DNA from: Saccharicrinis sp.
Lineage (GTDB): Bacteria; Bacteroidota; Bacteroidia; Bacteroidales; Marinilabiliaceae
Direction: 5' to 3'
Assembly (NCBI GenBank): GCA_024635555.1
Contig: JAGXIO010000221.1
Coordinates: 1 to 46,866, forward strand
Length of the DNA: 46,866 nucleotides
Each line of letters begins with the position of its first letter. Within the stretch, counting starts at the first letter, position 1. Both the position numbers and the translations under genes were made by a program. The notes under the pieces were generated by a model. The model was not told the DNA's origin. It searched no databases and was given only the letters and a program-made list of their open reading frames with translations. Below, in pieces: positions 34,026-43,094 of this stretch.

Positions 34026-35258
34026 ATGATATTAAAAGATAAAAAAATAATTTTAGGTGTTACCGGCAGTATTGCTGCATATAAATCGGCTTATCTGTTG
34101 CGTTTCTTAGTTAAAGAAGGAGCTGATGTGCAGGTTATTATGACCCGTTCCGCCAAAGAGTTCATTTCGCCCGTTACTATGTCGGCCTTATCGGGGAAGC
34201 CGGTGCTAGGTTCGTTTTTCGAAACCACTGATGGCACTTGGCACAGCCATGTCGATTTGGGATTATGGGCTGATTTGATGCTCATAGCCCCGGCTTCGGC
34301 AAATAGCATGGGCAAAATGGCATCGGCCATATGCGATAATCTTTTGCTCACCACCTATTTGTCGGCCAAATGCCCGGTTTTTATTGCCCCAGCCATGGAT
34401 TTAGATATGTACCGGCATCCGGCTAATCTAAAGAACATCGAAACACTAACCGCCTACGGTGCACATGTTATTGAGCCCGGCGTAGGCGAACTGGCCAGTG
34501 GACTCCATGGTAAAGGAAGGATGGAGGAGCCTGAAAATATTGTAAAAATCATAAAGGCTTTTTTTAGTGGTCAAATAGAGCACACTAAAGGAGAACTCAC
34601 CGGACAAAAATTCCTGGTAAATGCAGGGCCCACTTACGAAAGAATTGACCCGGTGCGATACATCGGTAATTTTTCCAGTGGTAAAATGGGCTACCAAATT
34701 GCAGAGGTCCTTGCCGAAAAGGGTGCCGAGGTCATCTTAATCTCGGGGCCCGTAAGCATTAAAACAGAACATCCAAGAATTCACATCGTTCCGGTGGTTT
34801 CGGCACAGGAAATGAACGATGAATGCTTAAAACACTTCCCGGCATGTAATGGAGCTGTGCTAAGTGCCGCCGTTGCCGATTATACGCCTTTAATAACAGC
34901 CGATAAAAAAATAAAAAGCAGCAAGCATGAACTTACCTTGCAGTTGCACGCCACCGAGGATATTGCCAAAAATTTGGGCAGCATAAAAACTAAAGCACAA
35001 TTGCTGGTTGGTTTTGCACTGGAAACGGATAATGCGGCCCAAAATGCGACGAAAAAACTAGCACAAAAAAATCTTGATTTCATCGTATTAAATTCTCTGG
35101 AAAACAAGGGAGCGGGTTTTGGGGTAGATACAAACCAGGTAACTATCATCGACAAAAATAATAATATACAAGAGTTTGCGTTAAAAAGTAAACGCCAAGT
35201 GGCCGAGGATATCGTGGATAAGCTGATATCGATTTCATTAAAACAATCAACAACGTGA
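34026..35258 (+). CDS. coaBC: Bifunctional phosphopantothenoylcysteine decarboxylase / phosphopantothenate-cysteine ligase
   Basis: The enzyme catalyses two steps of coenzyme A synthesis: ligation of cysteine to 4'-phosphopantothenate, then decarboxylation to 4'-phosphopantetheine. Residues 1-185 are the flavin-dependent CoaC half: GVTGSIAAYKSAYLL, catalytic H75 in TWHSHVDLG, IAPASANSMGKMA and the substrate motif APAMDLDMY. Residues about 190-405 are CoaB: NAGPTYERIDPVRYIGNFSS, GKMGYQIAEVLAEKGAEV, then SAAVADYTP and the KIKSSK segment. The 410-residue length is normal. A hairpin lies just upstream. Its TGA overlaps the GTG of the next gene by four bases, so translation is coupled. Confidence 0.94.
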   Translation: MILKDKKIILGVTGSIAAYKSAYLLRFLVKEGADVQVIMTRSAKEFISPVTMSALSGKPVLGSFFETTDGTWHSHVDLGLWADLMLIAPASANSMGKMASAICDNLLLTTYLSAKCPVFIAPAMDLDMYRHPANLKNIETLTAYGAHVIEPGVGELASGLHGKGRMEEPENIVKIIKAFFSGQIEHTKGELTGQKFLVNAGPTYERIDPVRYIGNFSSGKMGYQIAEVLAEKGAEVILISGPVSIKTEHPRIHIVPVVSAQEMNDECLKHFPACNGAVLSAAVADYTPLITADKKIKSSKHELTLQLHATEDIAKNLGSIKTKAQLLVGFALETDNAAQNATKKLAQKNLDFIVLNSLENKGAGFGVDTNQVTIIDKNNNIQEFALKSKRQVAEDIVDKLISISLKQSTT

Positions 35259-36157
35259 AAAATTTTGCACTCTTAGTTTTACTTTTATCGCTGACCCGGC
35301 TTGCTGGTGGGCAGGAATTGCAGTGTTCCGTTTCGGTAGTTGCGCCCAGCGTGCAGGGTACCAATAAACAGGTTTTTGAAACTATGCAAACGGCCATTAT
35401 CGAGTTTATGAATGGCCAAAAATGGACCGAAAATGTGTATAGCCCTGAAGAACGGATTGAGTGCAGTATCCTGATCAATATCAAAGAAATAAAATCGGTG
35501 GATGATTTTTCGGGCACCGTTCAGGTACAAGCGAGGAGGCCAATTTATAATTCGGCTTACAGCTCGGTGACATTAAATTATCTCGATCAGGATTTCGATT
35601 TTCGTTATGCCGAATTTGAACCTTTAATATATAATCCTAATTCGTACGAGAGCAACTTAGTAGGGGTATTGGCCTATTATGCCTATGTGATATTGGGTTT
35701 CGATTATGATTCATTTTCAAAAATGGGCGGTACTAAATATATGGAAAAGGCCCAAGATATTGTAAATCAGGCTCAAAATTCGCCACAAAAGGGATGGCGT
35801 TCCTTCGAGAGTACTCGCAACCGTTACTGGTTGGTAGAGAACTACCTTAACGAACAGCACCGCCCACTGCGTGAATGTATGTACGAATACCATCGGAAAG
35901 GTCTGGATGCCATGAGCGATAAACCCGAAGAAGGCCGTAAGGAGGTGCTATCTGCCATCGAAAAGCTGCAAAAGGTGCATCGTTCCAAGCCAGGTTCGTT
36001 TGCCGTTCAAGTGTTCTTCGACGCTAAATCGGAAGAGTTAATCAATATTTTTTCCGAATCGTTTTCCATGGAAAAAGGAAGAGCAATAGAAATTCTTTCA
36101 GAAGTTGATCCGGCCAATGCCACCAAATACAATAAATCAATTTCGGGTAACCAATAA
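35255..36157 (+). CDS. DUF4835 family envelope protein
   Basis: This 300-residue protein has a signal peptide (NFALLVLLLSLTRLAGGQ, cleaved near 20). The mature part has the family's marks as I recall them: an N-terminal segment (ELQCSVSVVAP), VFETMQTAIIEFMNGQKWTE, IECSILINI, then QVQARRPIYNSAYSSVTLNY and the mid-region LVGVLAYYAYVILGFDYDSF. Some databases label the family PorD and link it to type IX secretion; I cannot confirm that from sequence. Start is GTG at 35255, overlapping the coaBC stop by four bases. The recN gene begins 14 bases after its stop, and this position between coaBC and recN is a common Bacteroidota order. Confidence 0.85.
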   Translation: MKNFALLVLLLSLTRLAGGQELQCSVSVVAPSVQGTNKQVFETMQTAIIEFMNGQKWTENVYSPEERIECSILINIKEIKSVDDFSGTVQVQARRPIYNSAYSSVTLNYLDQDFDFRYAEFEPLIYNPNSYESNLVGVLAYYAYVILGFDYDSFSKMGGTKYMEKAQDIVNQAQNSPQKGWRSFESTRNRYWLVENYLNEQHRPLRECMYEYHRKGLDAMSDKPEEGRKEVLSAIEKLQKVHRSKPGSFAVQVFFDAKSEELINIFSESFSMEKGRAIEILSEVDPANATKYNKSISGNQ

Positions 36158-36171
36158 TTAGGAAGTACAAT

Positions 36172-37833
36172 ATGCTCAAATCATTATTTGTTTCAAACTA
36201 TGCTTTAATAGATCAAGTAGAGATAGACTTCGAAAATGGTTTTTCGGTAATAACCGGCGAAACGGGAGCAGGAAAATCTATTATTTTGGGTGCACTGTCT
36301 CTTGTGCTAGGCCAACGCAGCGATGTATCTGTATTAAAAGATAAGGATAAAAAAAGTGTGGTAGAGGCCATCTTCAACGTTACTGGTTATGGTTTTAAAA
36401 CCTTGTTTGAACAGGAAGACGTGGACTACGCCGAAGAAACAACCATACGTCGCGAGGTACTGGCAAGCGGTAAATCAAGGGCTTTTATCAACGATACCCC
36501 TGTAAATCTTGGTTTTTTAAAAGATATATCACTTAAACTTATTGATATACACTCACAGCATCAAAATTTGCTTTTGGGCGAAAGTGGTTTTCAGCTTAAC
36601 GTGATTGACACCGTGGCCAATAACACGCAACTCCGGGATAAATATGCCATAGATTATAAGGCATACAACTCCTTGGTGAAGAGAAAAAATCAATTGGCCG
36701 ATCAAAATGCCCAATTAAAGCAAGAGGCCGATTATATGCAGTTTCAGTTTGACGAGTTAGACAGGCTTAAACTCATCAATGGCGAGCAGGAAGAGCTAGA
36801 GCAAGAAAGAGAAATGTTGGCCCATGCCGAAGAAATAAAAGGACATCTTTTTGATAGTGCGCAGATACTTAACGGCGAAGAAACCCCATTACTGGCAAGC
36901 TTAAAAGAAGTGACCCGTAACATTGAGAAAATTGCGACTTTCTTTCCGCAAGGAGAGGAGTGGGCCAAAAGAGCCGAATCGGCGTATATTGATCTGGATG
37001 AGCTGGCCAAGGAACTCGAGGATAAAATGGAACGTATCGATCACGATCCCGAACGGCTCCAATTGGTTAGTTTCAGGCTCGATCAGATATATGCGCTTCA
37101 GCAAAAGCACCGAGTAGATAGCTTGCACGCTCTAATTGACATCAGGGAGAATCTGTCTGGGCAACTCACAAAAATATCGTCCTTCGATGAGGATTTGCAG
37201 CAGTTGAAAAAGGAGATTGATACAGCACTGAAAACACTCGAAGTGTCGAGCAAATCACTGACCGACTCACGCAAAAAAGTAATATCAGCCATCGAAAAGC
37301 AAATTGTAGCGCAGTTGATAGAGCTCGGTATGCCCAACGCCCGTTTGGTAGTGGAGTGCAGCCCCCTTAAAGAATTTACTGCGCATGGGCGCGATTATAT
37401 CGACTTCCAATTTTCTGCCAATAAAAAAGGCGACCTATCGGCTATACCCAAGGTAGCGTCAGGGGGCGAAATGTCAAGAGTAATGCTTTGCATCAAATCT
37501 TTGTTATCAGAATCTAAAGGTTTGCCAACCATCATATTTGATGAAATTGATACCGGTGTATCAGGCGAGGTAGCTGATAAGATGGGCAGCATCATGCAGC
37601 AGATAGCTCAAAACATACAGGTAATCAGCATTACCCACCTGCCACAAATAGCAGTTAAAGGAAAGCATCATTACAGGGTATATAAAACTGATAGCGCCAC
37701 CGATACAGAAACAAGTATCCAAAAACTCGATTATGACGCAAGGATTACCGAAATAGCAAAAATGTTAAGCGGGAGTAATCTTACGGAGGCTGCGCTGGTA
37801 AATGCCAAAGAGCTCTTGGGAGCCTCGATGTAA
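36172..37833 (+). CDS. recN: DNA repair protein RecN
   Basis: RecN is an SMC-like ATPase that acts in double-strand-break repair. Walker A GETGAGKS lies at 29-36, after the N-terminal strand LFVSNYALIDQVEIDFENGF. The middle (about 150-370) is two coiled-coil stretches (QLKQEADYMQFQFDELDRL; LQQLKKEIDTALKTLEVSS) folding back on a short tip. The C-terminal lobe has the signature SGGEMSRVMLCIKS and Walker B PTIIFDEIDTGVSG, then ISITHLPQIA. At 553 residues it is full length. It is the last gene of the run coaBC-DUF4835-recN. No SOS-type operator was recognisable upstream, since it is read from the operon. Confidence 0.95.
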   Translation: MLKSLFVSNYALIDQVEIDFENGFSVITGETGAGKSIILGALSLVLGQRSDVSVLKDKDKKSVVEAIFNVTGYGFKTLFEQEDVDYAEETTIRREVLASGKSRAFINDTPVNLGFLKDISLKLIDIHSQHQNLLLGESGFQLNVIDTVANNTQLRDKYAIDYKAYNSLVKRKNQLADQNAQLKQEADYMQFQFDELDRLKLINGEQEELEQEREMLAHAEEIKGHLFDSAQILNGEETPLLASLKEVTRNIEKIATFFPQGEEWAKRAESAYIDLDELAKELEDKMERIDHDPERLQLVSFRLDQIYALQQKHRVDSLHALIDIRENLSGQLTKISSFDEDLQQLKKEIDTALKTLEVSSKSLTDSRKKVISAIEKQIVAQLIELGMPNARLVVECSPLKEFTAHGRDYIDFQFSANKKGDLSAIPKVASGGEMSRVMLCIKSLLSESKGLPTIIFDEIDTGVSGEVADKMGSIMQQIAQNIQVISITHLPQIAVKGKHHYRVYKTDSATDTETSIQKLDYDARITEIAKMLSGSNLTEAALVNAKELLGASM

Positions 37834-37909
37834 AAACTACTTCTGAACAATATTGTTTGATACTTTGTTGAGGTTGTGGATTTATTTTACTTTAATTTGA
37901 ACACCATAG

Positions 37910-37940
37910 TTTCGCCGAATGGCTTAAATATCTATATTTG
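37910..37940 (+). promoter_or_regulatory. Candidate promoter of fabI
   Basis: TATATTTG at 37933-37940 fits TAnnTTTG exactly. TTTC at 37910-37913, 19 bases upstream, is one base off the -33 TTTG. The -7 box lies 23 bases before the fabI ATG. Confidence 0.5.
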
Positions 37941-37963
37941 TACGCTCAAAACAGATTATAAAA

Positions 37964-38809
37964 ATGGAATATAATTTATTAAAAGGAAAAAGAGGGATTA
38001 TTTTTGGTGCACTGAACGAAATGTCTATTGCATGGAAAGTGGCAGAAATGGCTCATGAACAAGGTGCTATTTTTACACTGACCAATACTCCTGTTGCTTG
38101 TAGAATGGGGACATTAAACGACCTTTCGGAAAAATGTAATGCCCCGGTGATACCTGCCGACGCTACAAATGTTAAAGATTTGGAGGAAGTATTTTCTAAA
38201 TCCATAGAATTGCTTGGTGGTAAAATCGATTTTGTTTTACACTCCATTGGCATGTCGCTCAATGTTCGTAAAAAAAGAGTTTATCACGATTTAGATTATA
38301 ACTATCTGAACAAAACACTGGATATATCCGCTATATCTTTTCATAAAATGCTACAGGTTGCTTTTAAATCGAATGCAATAAGCGAGTGGGGTTCGGTAGT
38401 AGGCTTGTCGTATGTGGCCGCCCAGCGTTCGTTTTATGGATATAACGATATGGCCGATGCAAAGGCTTTGTTAGAGTCCATAGCTCGTAGTTTTGGTTAT
38501 ATTTACGGTCGTGAGAAAAAGGTGAGAATCAATACGATTTCCCAATCACCTACCTTAACAACTGCCGGAAGCGGCGTAAAAGGATTCGATGGTCTGTTGG
38601 ATTTCTCGGAGCGGATGTCGCCTCTGGGCAATGCCACGGCAGAAGAATGTGCCGGATATTGTATTACCATGTTTAGCGACCTTACCCGAAAAGTGACCAT
38701 GCAAAACCTTTTCCACGATGGTGGATTCTCTAATGTGGGAATGAGTTTGAAAGCGATGACCCAATACAATAAAAGCTTTGATACCGACGAGATTGATACA
38801 ATGGATTAA
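37964..38809 (+). CDS. fabI: Enoyl-[acyl-carrier-protein] reductase (NADH) FabI
   Basis: FabI carries out the last reduction in each cycle of fatty-acid elongation, in the cytoplasm. The N-terminal NAD-binding part reads RGIIFGALNEMSIAWKVAEM in place of the usual GVAN--SIAWGIA. The catalytic pair Y150...Y160 with K167 (YNDMADAK) keeps the family spacing, ten residues between the two Tyr and Y-x6-K. Later SQSPTLTTAGSGVKGFDGLL and GNATAEECAGY match the substrate-loop region. The product is 281 residues, slightly longer than E. coli FabI. It stands alone between recN and cysD, with its own promoter and a terminator hairpin after it. Confidence 0.9.
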   Translation: MEYNLLKGKRGIIFGALNEMSIAWKVAEMAHEQGAIFTLTNTPVACRMGTLNDLSEKCNAPVIPADATNVKDLEEVFSKSIELLGGKIDFVLHSIGMSLNVRKKRVYHDLDYNYLNKTLDISAISFHKMLQVAFKSNAISEWGSVVGLSYVAAQRSFYGYNDMADAKALLESIARSFGYIYGREKKVRINTISQSPTLTTAGSGVKGFDGLLDFSERMSPLGNATAEECAGYCITMFSDLTRKVTMQNLFHDGGFSNVGMSLKAMTQYNKSFDTDEIDTMD

Positions 38810-38839
38810 TTATTCGGAGACAGCATAAGAAAACGAAAT

Positions 38840-38874
38840 AAAGTCCTGCCGTAATGGCGGGACTTTTGTTTTTG
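38840..38874 (+). terminator. Terminator after fabI
   Basis: AAAGTCCTGCC pairs with GGCGGGACTTT (one T-G pair) around loop GTAAT, followed by TGTTTTT. It lies 31 bases past the fabI stop. Confidence 0.8.
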
Positions 38875-38890
38875 GTAGCGGCTGCATAAT

Positions 38891-38920
38891 TTTAAAGTAT
38901 CATTAAAAACATTAACTTTG
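38891..38920 (+). promoter_or_regulatory. Candidate promoter of cysD
   Basis: TAACTTTG at 38913-38920 fits the -7 consensus. TTTA at 38891-38894, 18 bases upstream, is one base off TTTG. The -7 box is 39 bases before the cysD ATG. Confidence 0.5.
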
Positions 38921-38959
38921 GCAGCGTTTTTCAGTAAGTAAAAAAATCATAGAATAATT

Positions 38960-39865
38960 ATGAATAAATACCAAATTAATCACCTGAGAGAACTTGAGGC
39001 CGAATCTATCTTTGTGATTCGTGAAGTGGCCGCACAGTTCGAGAAACCGGTGATGCTTTTTTCCGGAGGGAAAGATTCAATTGTAATGTTTCACCTGGCT
39101 CGCAAAGCCTTTTATCCGGCTAAAGTACCATTTGCACTTTTACATATCGATACCGGACATAACTTTCAGGAAACGTTGGATTATCGCGATGATTTAATGA
39201 ACCGAACAGGCGCAAAATGCATTGTGAAATACGTGCAGGATTCAATAGATAAGGGTAGGGCGGTAGAAGAAAAGGGCGTGAACGCCTCGAGAAATAAACT
39301 TCAAACGGTAACATTGCTCGATGCATTGGAAGAGTTAAAAACGGATGCAGCCATGGGTGGCGGCCGCCGCGATGAAGAGAAAGCCAGAGCTAAAGAACGC
39401 TTTTTTTCGCACAGGGACGAGTTTGGCCAGTGGGATCCTAAAAACCAGCGTCCAGAACTATGGAACATCTTTAATGGCCGTAAAAATATGGGCGAGCACT
39501 TCCGGATATTCCCCATCAGTAACTGGACCGAGATGGACGTATGGCAATATATTTATATGGAAAACATCGATCTTCCAAATCTATATTTTACCCATAAGCG
39601 TAAAGTATTCAACCGCGACGGAGTGTGGATGTTTAAAGCTCCTTTTATGCAGCTCAAACCCAGCGAAGAGTTGATAGAAATGGATGTGCGATGCCGAACT
39701 ATCGGCGATATAACCTGTACCGGCTTAACCCTCTCTACGGCTAATAATCTGGAAGATATTATACAAGAAGTAGCCGCAACCCGCACAACCGAACGGGGTG
39801 GACGTGCCGATGATAAGCGATCGGAAACGGCCATGGAAGACCGAAAAAAAGAAGGGTATTTTTAA
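38960..39865 (+). CDS. cysD: Sulfate adenylyltransferase subunit 2
   Basis: CysD forms adenosine 5'-phosphosulfate from ATP and sulfate, driven by the GTPase partner CysN; it is the first step of sulfate assimilation. The PP-loop SGGKDS is at 35-40, followed by FHLARKAFYPAKVPFALLHI and DTGHNFQETLDYRD. Further family marks are GGGRRDEEKARAKERFFSHR, WNIFNGRKNMGEHFRIFPIS and NWTEMDVWQYI. The product is 301 residues, full length. cysN follows 173 bases later, with a repeat between them. No cysH, cysI or cysJ is in the window, so whether the pathway is assimilatory here is not shown. Confidence 0.95.
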   Translation: MNKYQINHLRELEAESIFVIREVAAQFEKPVMLFSGGKDSIVMFHLARKAFYPAKVPFALLHIDTGHNFQETLDYRDDLMNRTGAKCIVKYVQDSIDKGRAVEEKGVNASRNKLQTVTLLDALEELKTDAAMGGGRRDEEKARAKERFFSHRDEFGQWDPKNQRPELWNIFNGRKNMGEHFRIFPISNWTEMDVWQYIYMENIDLPNLYFTHKRKVFNRDGVWMFKAPFMQLKPSEELIEMDVRCRTIGDITCTGLTLSTANNLEDIIQEVAATRTTERGGRADDKRSETAMEDRKKEGYF

Positions 39866-39965
39866 TTCATAGTTTGTTAAATCTGTATTACATGGTGATT
39901 ATTAGATAATTGACAACTTTATTTCGGAGGTTTTATATTATTTATATAGAGCATCTTGCAAATAA

Positions 39966-40006
39966 GTCTATTGTCTAGCGATCTAATGTCTAACAATCTA
40001 TTATTA
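39966..40006. repeat. TCTA-type iterated repeat, copy 2
   Basis: This is a related array to that at 31120-31163: units such as GTCTATTGTCTA, TCTAATGTC and TAACAATCTATTATTA. It sits in the 173-base gap between cysD and cysN, an unusual place for an insertion within a presumed operon. A further element at 39897-39910 is the exact reverse complement of 14 bases in copy 1. Confidence 0.6.
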
Positions 40007-40038
40007 ACCCTAGTATTCCATTAAGAACTAAAATTAAA

Positions 40039-41310
40039 ATGAGCGATAAAAATTCAGGATATTTAGATATGGAGCTTTTACGCTTCACCACCGCAGGTAG
40101 TGTTGATGACGGTAAAAGTACTTTGATAGGTAGGTTACTGTACGACAGTAAAGCTATTTTCGAGGATCAAATGGAAGCAATTGAAATAGCTAGTCAGCGT
40201 GTGGGCAACGAGGAAGTTAACCTGGCTTTGTTAACCGATGGGCTTCGTGCCGAACGCGAGCAGGGCATAACCATCGATGTGGCCTATCGTTATTTTGCTA
40301 CGCCAAAACGTAAGTTTATCATTGCCGATACACCCGGGCATATCCAATACACCCGTAACATGGTTACCGGAGCCAGTACGGCCAACGTAGCAATTATACT
40401 GATCGATGCCCGATTGGGGGTGTTGGAGCAAACATTGCGTCATGCTTATATTGCTTCGCAACTGCAGATACCTCATGTGATATTTTGTGTAAATAAAATG
40501 GATCTGGTAGCGTACAAGCAGGAAACTTTTGAAAAAATAAAGAACGAAATAGACGGCCTTTCTTCCAAGCTTAGCGTTAAAGACATACGCTTTGTGCCCA
40601 TCAGTGCCCTTAAAGGCGATAACGTGGTGGATAGGTCGGAGAGGATGGATTGGTATCAGGGGCCAACCTTGCTGCATTTGTTGGAGAACATACACATAAG
40701 CAGTGATGTGAACCGTACTGATTTTCGTTTTCCAGTTCAATATGTAGTGCGTCCACAATCTGCTGATTTTCCGGATTATCGTGGATATGGAGGTCGTATC
40801 ATGAGTGGTGCAGTAAAAGTGGGCGATGCAATTACTGTGCTGCCATCAGGCTTTAATTCAAAAGTAAAAACCATCGATTTGTTTACCGATACGATGGACG
40901 AAGCTTTTGCCCCCCAATCGGTAACCATAACCTTAGAGGATGATATTGATATCAGCCGAGGAGATATGTTGGTGAAATCGGACGATTTACCCATCACAAC
41001 CCAGGATTTGGAACTGATGATCTGCTGGTTTAACGAGCGTAACTTAGTTTTAAAAGGTAAATATGTAATCCGTCACACCTCGGCCGAAGCACGTTGCATG
41101 GTTACTGCTATTCAGCATAAAATGAACATCAATACCTTAGAAAAGGATACGGATGATTTAACGGTTGGAATGAACGATATTGCCAAAATAAACCTACGCG
41201 TAACTAAACCTTTACATGTGGATCCTTATTTTAGAAATCGTTATACTGGTAGTATAATTTTAATAGATGAAGCAACCAACGAAACGGTAGCTGCCGGTAT
41301 GATAGTGTGA
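40039..41310 (+). CDS. cysN: Sulfate adenylyltransferase subunit 1 (GTPase)
   Basis: CysN is an EF-Tu-like GTPase whose GTP hydrolysis drives APS formation by CysD. The G1 motif GSVDDGKST is at 20-28, GITIDVAYRYF at 76-86 (switch I), DTPGHIQY at 97-104 (G3) and NKMD at 152-155 (G4). EF-Tu-like beta-barrel domains 2 and 3 follow: FRFPVQYVVRPQSADFPDYR and the C-terminal RYTGSIILIDEATNETVAAG. At 423 residues there is no C-terminal APS kinase (CysC) domain, and no separate cysC gene is seen here. Its transcript probably ends in the hairpins at 41327-41468. Confidence 0.94.
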   Translation: MSDKNSGYLDMELLRFTTAGSVDDGKSTLIGRLLYDSKAIFEDQMEAIEIASQRVGNEEVNLALLTDGLRAEREQGITIDVAYRYFATPKRKFIIADTPGHIQYTRNMVTGASTANVAIILIDARLGVLEQTLRHAYIASQLQIPHVIFCVNKMDLVAYKQETFEKIKNEIDGLSSKLSVKDIRFVPISALKGDNVVDRSERMDWYQGPTLLHLLENIHISSDVNRTDFRFPVQYVVRPQSADFPDYRGYGGRIMSGAVKVGDAITVLPSGFNSKVKTIDLFTDTMDEAFAPQSVTITLEDDIDISRGDMLVKSDDLPITTQDLELMICWFNERNLVLKGKYVIRHTSAEARCMVTAIQHKMNINTLEKDTDDLTVGMNDIAKINLRVTKPLHVDPYFRNRYTGSIILIDEATNETVAAGMIV

Positions 41311-41326
41311 TGAAGGCTAATTATAT

Positions 41327-41405
41327 GGAGGTTACTCACGGGGTGAATATTTACGTCACGTTTATATTCACCCCGTGAGTATTTCACCCCGTGAGTAACC
41401 CCTCC
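41327..41405 (+). repeat. Three-copy CACCCCGTGAG element able to form alternative hairpins
   Basis: One inverted copy (ACTCACGGGGTGAA, 41334-41347) is followed by two direct copies of TTCACCCCGTGAGT (41367-41380 and 41383-41396). The first arm can pair with the near copy (17 bp, 41334-41350 with 41364-41380) or with the far copy (17 bp, 41331-41347 with 41383-41399, extended by GGAG/CTCC past a bulge), but not both. It precedes a clear terminator. Confidence 0.75.
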
Positions 41406-41420
41406 TAAGTATTTACAAAA

Positions 41421-41468
41421 CAAAAACACCCGATGCTCAATCTCTGAGCATCGGGTGTTTTTGTTTTT
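41421..41468 (+). terminator. Bidirectional terminator between cysN and the FadL-like gene
   Basis: A 19-bp perfect stem (41421-41439 with 41445-41463; core ACACCCGATGCTCA) has loop ATCTC and a T-run on the right and A-run on the left. It separates the two convergent units. Confidence 0.88.
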
Positions 41469-41480
41469 AATAAGTATCCT

Positions 41481-43028
41481 TTAAAACTTCCAGCCTAAAG
41501 TTAAGGTGGCGTAATGGTCTGTGGATTCAACTTTGGTTTGGGGTGGGGTACCAATGCTAGAATCAGTCCAAAAATAATTATAATAATTGATGTCGTAGGA
41601 TGAATTTCTATAAGCTAAGTCGATAAAGTAATTTTTATTGCGATACCCTAAGCCTCCGCTTACACTAGTAATTTCAAAATCTTTAGGTGCTTTATTGTAG
41701 GGAGAGCCTTGTAATGAATACCCGCCTCTTAAACTAAAGTAATCGTTAAGCCTGAATTCAACACCGGCTCTAATATTATTAGAGCTGGTCAGCACACGTT
41801 TAATATCATTGTTTTTGAAATTGAAATCGTTTATTTCATTAATATTATTGCTGGAGCTTTTAAATTTTCCGCTACCGTAGTTTATGTGTTCATAATCTAC
41901 ACTTAAAATTGCCTTTTTACCAATTATATACGAAATGCTACCAATCAGCTTTTCAGGAGTATTCAATTGATAGTCGTATTCACCAACATAATTTAATCCA
42001 GTTTTGTCGTTGTTAATTTCTGGCACAGGATTAAAAAAATCTACATTGAGTATCGTTTCATAATCTTCTTCTATTTTGTACCAAGTGGGCGAATGATAGG
42101 CAGCACCAATTCTTAAATTTTCGAGGGGTTTTACTATGGCACCAAGTTTTAAACTAATGCCGTTACCCGATACATTAAGTCTGTCCTCTACGCTGAAGTG
42201 TTTAAAAGTCCGCTCATTATATGGATTGCTGTTGCTAAATTGTTCTAGATAATACGAACGTTGCTCGTAGTTTAGCGAATGGAAATTTAAGCTTGCACCC
42301 AACAATAAAATGTGACTGATGTTAACACCTCCGGTGAGACTCAGTTCCCCAGCATAACCATTTTTTTCTATCAACCTGTTCTGATCCACTACATCGCCTG
42401 TCTCAAGAAATGAACTATAGGTTTGCTTACCATCACCATCTGTTCCATCTTTATCTATCAAAAACGTGCCATAAGCCAATCCGGTTTTGTAATCATAAAC
42501 ATCCCACTCATTTGGATATTCTTCATCAAAAAATCCAGGATCTAATCCATAAGCATTGGTTCTAAACATATCAGTCATTGAAGTGCCAAGTTCAAATGAT
42601 GACGCCATCGACTTATAATTAAAATTGTTATTTCTATTATAACCAACCCCAAAATGAGTGCTCACTACCCCTTTACTTACCTCTCGCATGGGTCGGTAGG
42701 TGCCCACGTAACCAACTTGGTTCAAGGAAAAGGAGGTTTTGTTGTCTTTCATCATATTACCCTCAAAATTACTTTCGGTGGAGTTAAAGATGAGTGATGG
42801 CGTAAAAGTAAATTCTGAGATGCGATAAACAGCAATTCCTGCTGGATTAATGCCCAGTGCACTAAAGTCGCCTCCCAGCGAACCAAAGGCGCCTCCCATG
42901 GCCATGGAGCGGGCGGTACCCATATAATTTGGTTGTGAGTACCGAATAATGTCTTCGTAATTTTGAGCACTGAGGCTAATCGTAGCAAAGAACAGAACTA
43001 TTGCTGTCAGCAATTTATAGCGAGTCAT
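41481..43028 (-). CDS. OmpP1/FadL/TodX-family outer membrane protein
   Basis: This 515-residue outer-membrane beta-barrel is related to FadL-type hydrophobic-compound channels. The signal peptide is TAIVLFFATISLSAQ (to about 22). The hatch region has YSQPNYMGTARSMAMGGAFG, then GGDFSALGINPAGIAVYRIS, the family's N-terminal signature with Gly/Asn/Pro spacing. The barrel shows alternating strands, for example LRIGAAYHSPTWYKIE and FSLRGGYSLQGSPYNK, and ends in an aromatic residue (TLTLGWKF), as BAM substrates do. It does not resemble the T9SS protein PorV closely. It starts 66 bases after the lipoprotein gene and shares its direction; one operon is likely. Confidence 0.86.
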   Translation of the reverse strand: MTRYKLLTAIVLFFATISLSAQNYEDIIRYSQPNYMGTARSMAMGGAFGSLGGDFSALGINPAGIAVYRISEFTFTPSLIFNSTESNFEGNMMKDNKTSFSLNQVGYVGTYRPMREVSKGVVSTHFGVGYNRNNNFNYKSMASSFELGTSMTDMFRTNAYGLDPGFFDEEYPNEWDVYDYKTGLAYGTFLIDKDGTDGDGKQTYSSFLETGDVVDQNRLIEKNGYAGELSLTGGVNISHILLLGASLNFHSLNYEQRSYYLEQFSNSNPYNERTFKHFSVEDRLNVSGNGISLKLGAIVKPLENLRIGAAYHSPTWYKIEEDYETILNVDFFNPVPEINNDKTGLNYVGEYDYQLNTPEKLIGSISYIIGKKAILSVDYEHINYGSGKFKSSSNNINEINDFNFKNNDIKRVLTSSNNIRAGVEFRLNDYFSLRGGYSLQGSPYNKAPKDFEITSVSGGLGYRNKNYFIDLAYRNSSYDINYYNYFWTDSSIGTPPQTKVESTDHYATLTLGWKF

Positions 43029-43094
43029 AATTATTGTTTTATGTGTAAGATTTAGGTTCCAGAATAAATATATATCAACAAGACATCGTGTAGA

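Noticed and set aside
41481-43028. PorV, the T9SS shuttle protein
   Set aside because: It has the FadL-type N-terminal signature with generic hatch residues, not the PorV-like start I recall, and is far from other T9SS genes.
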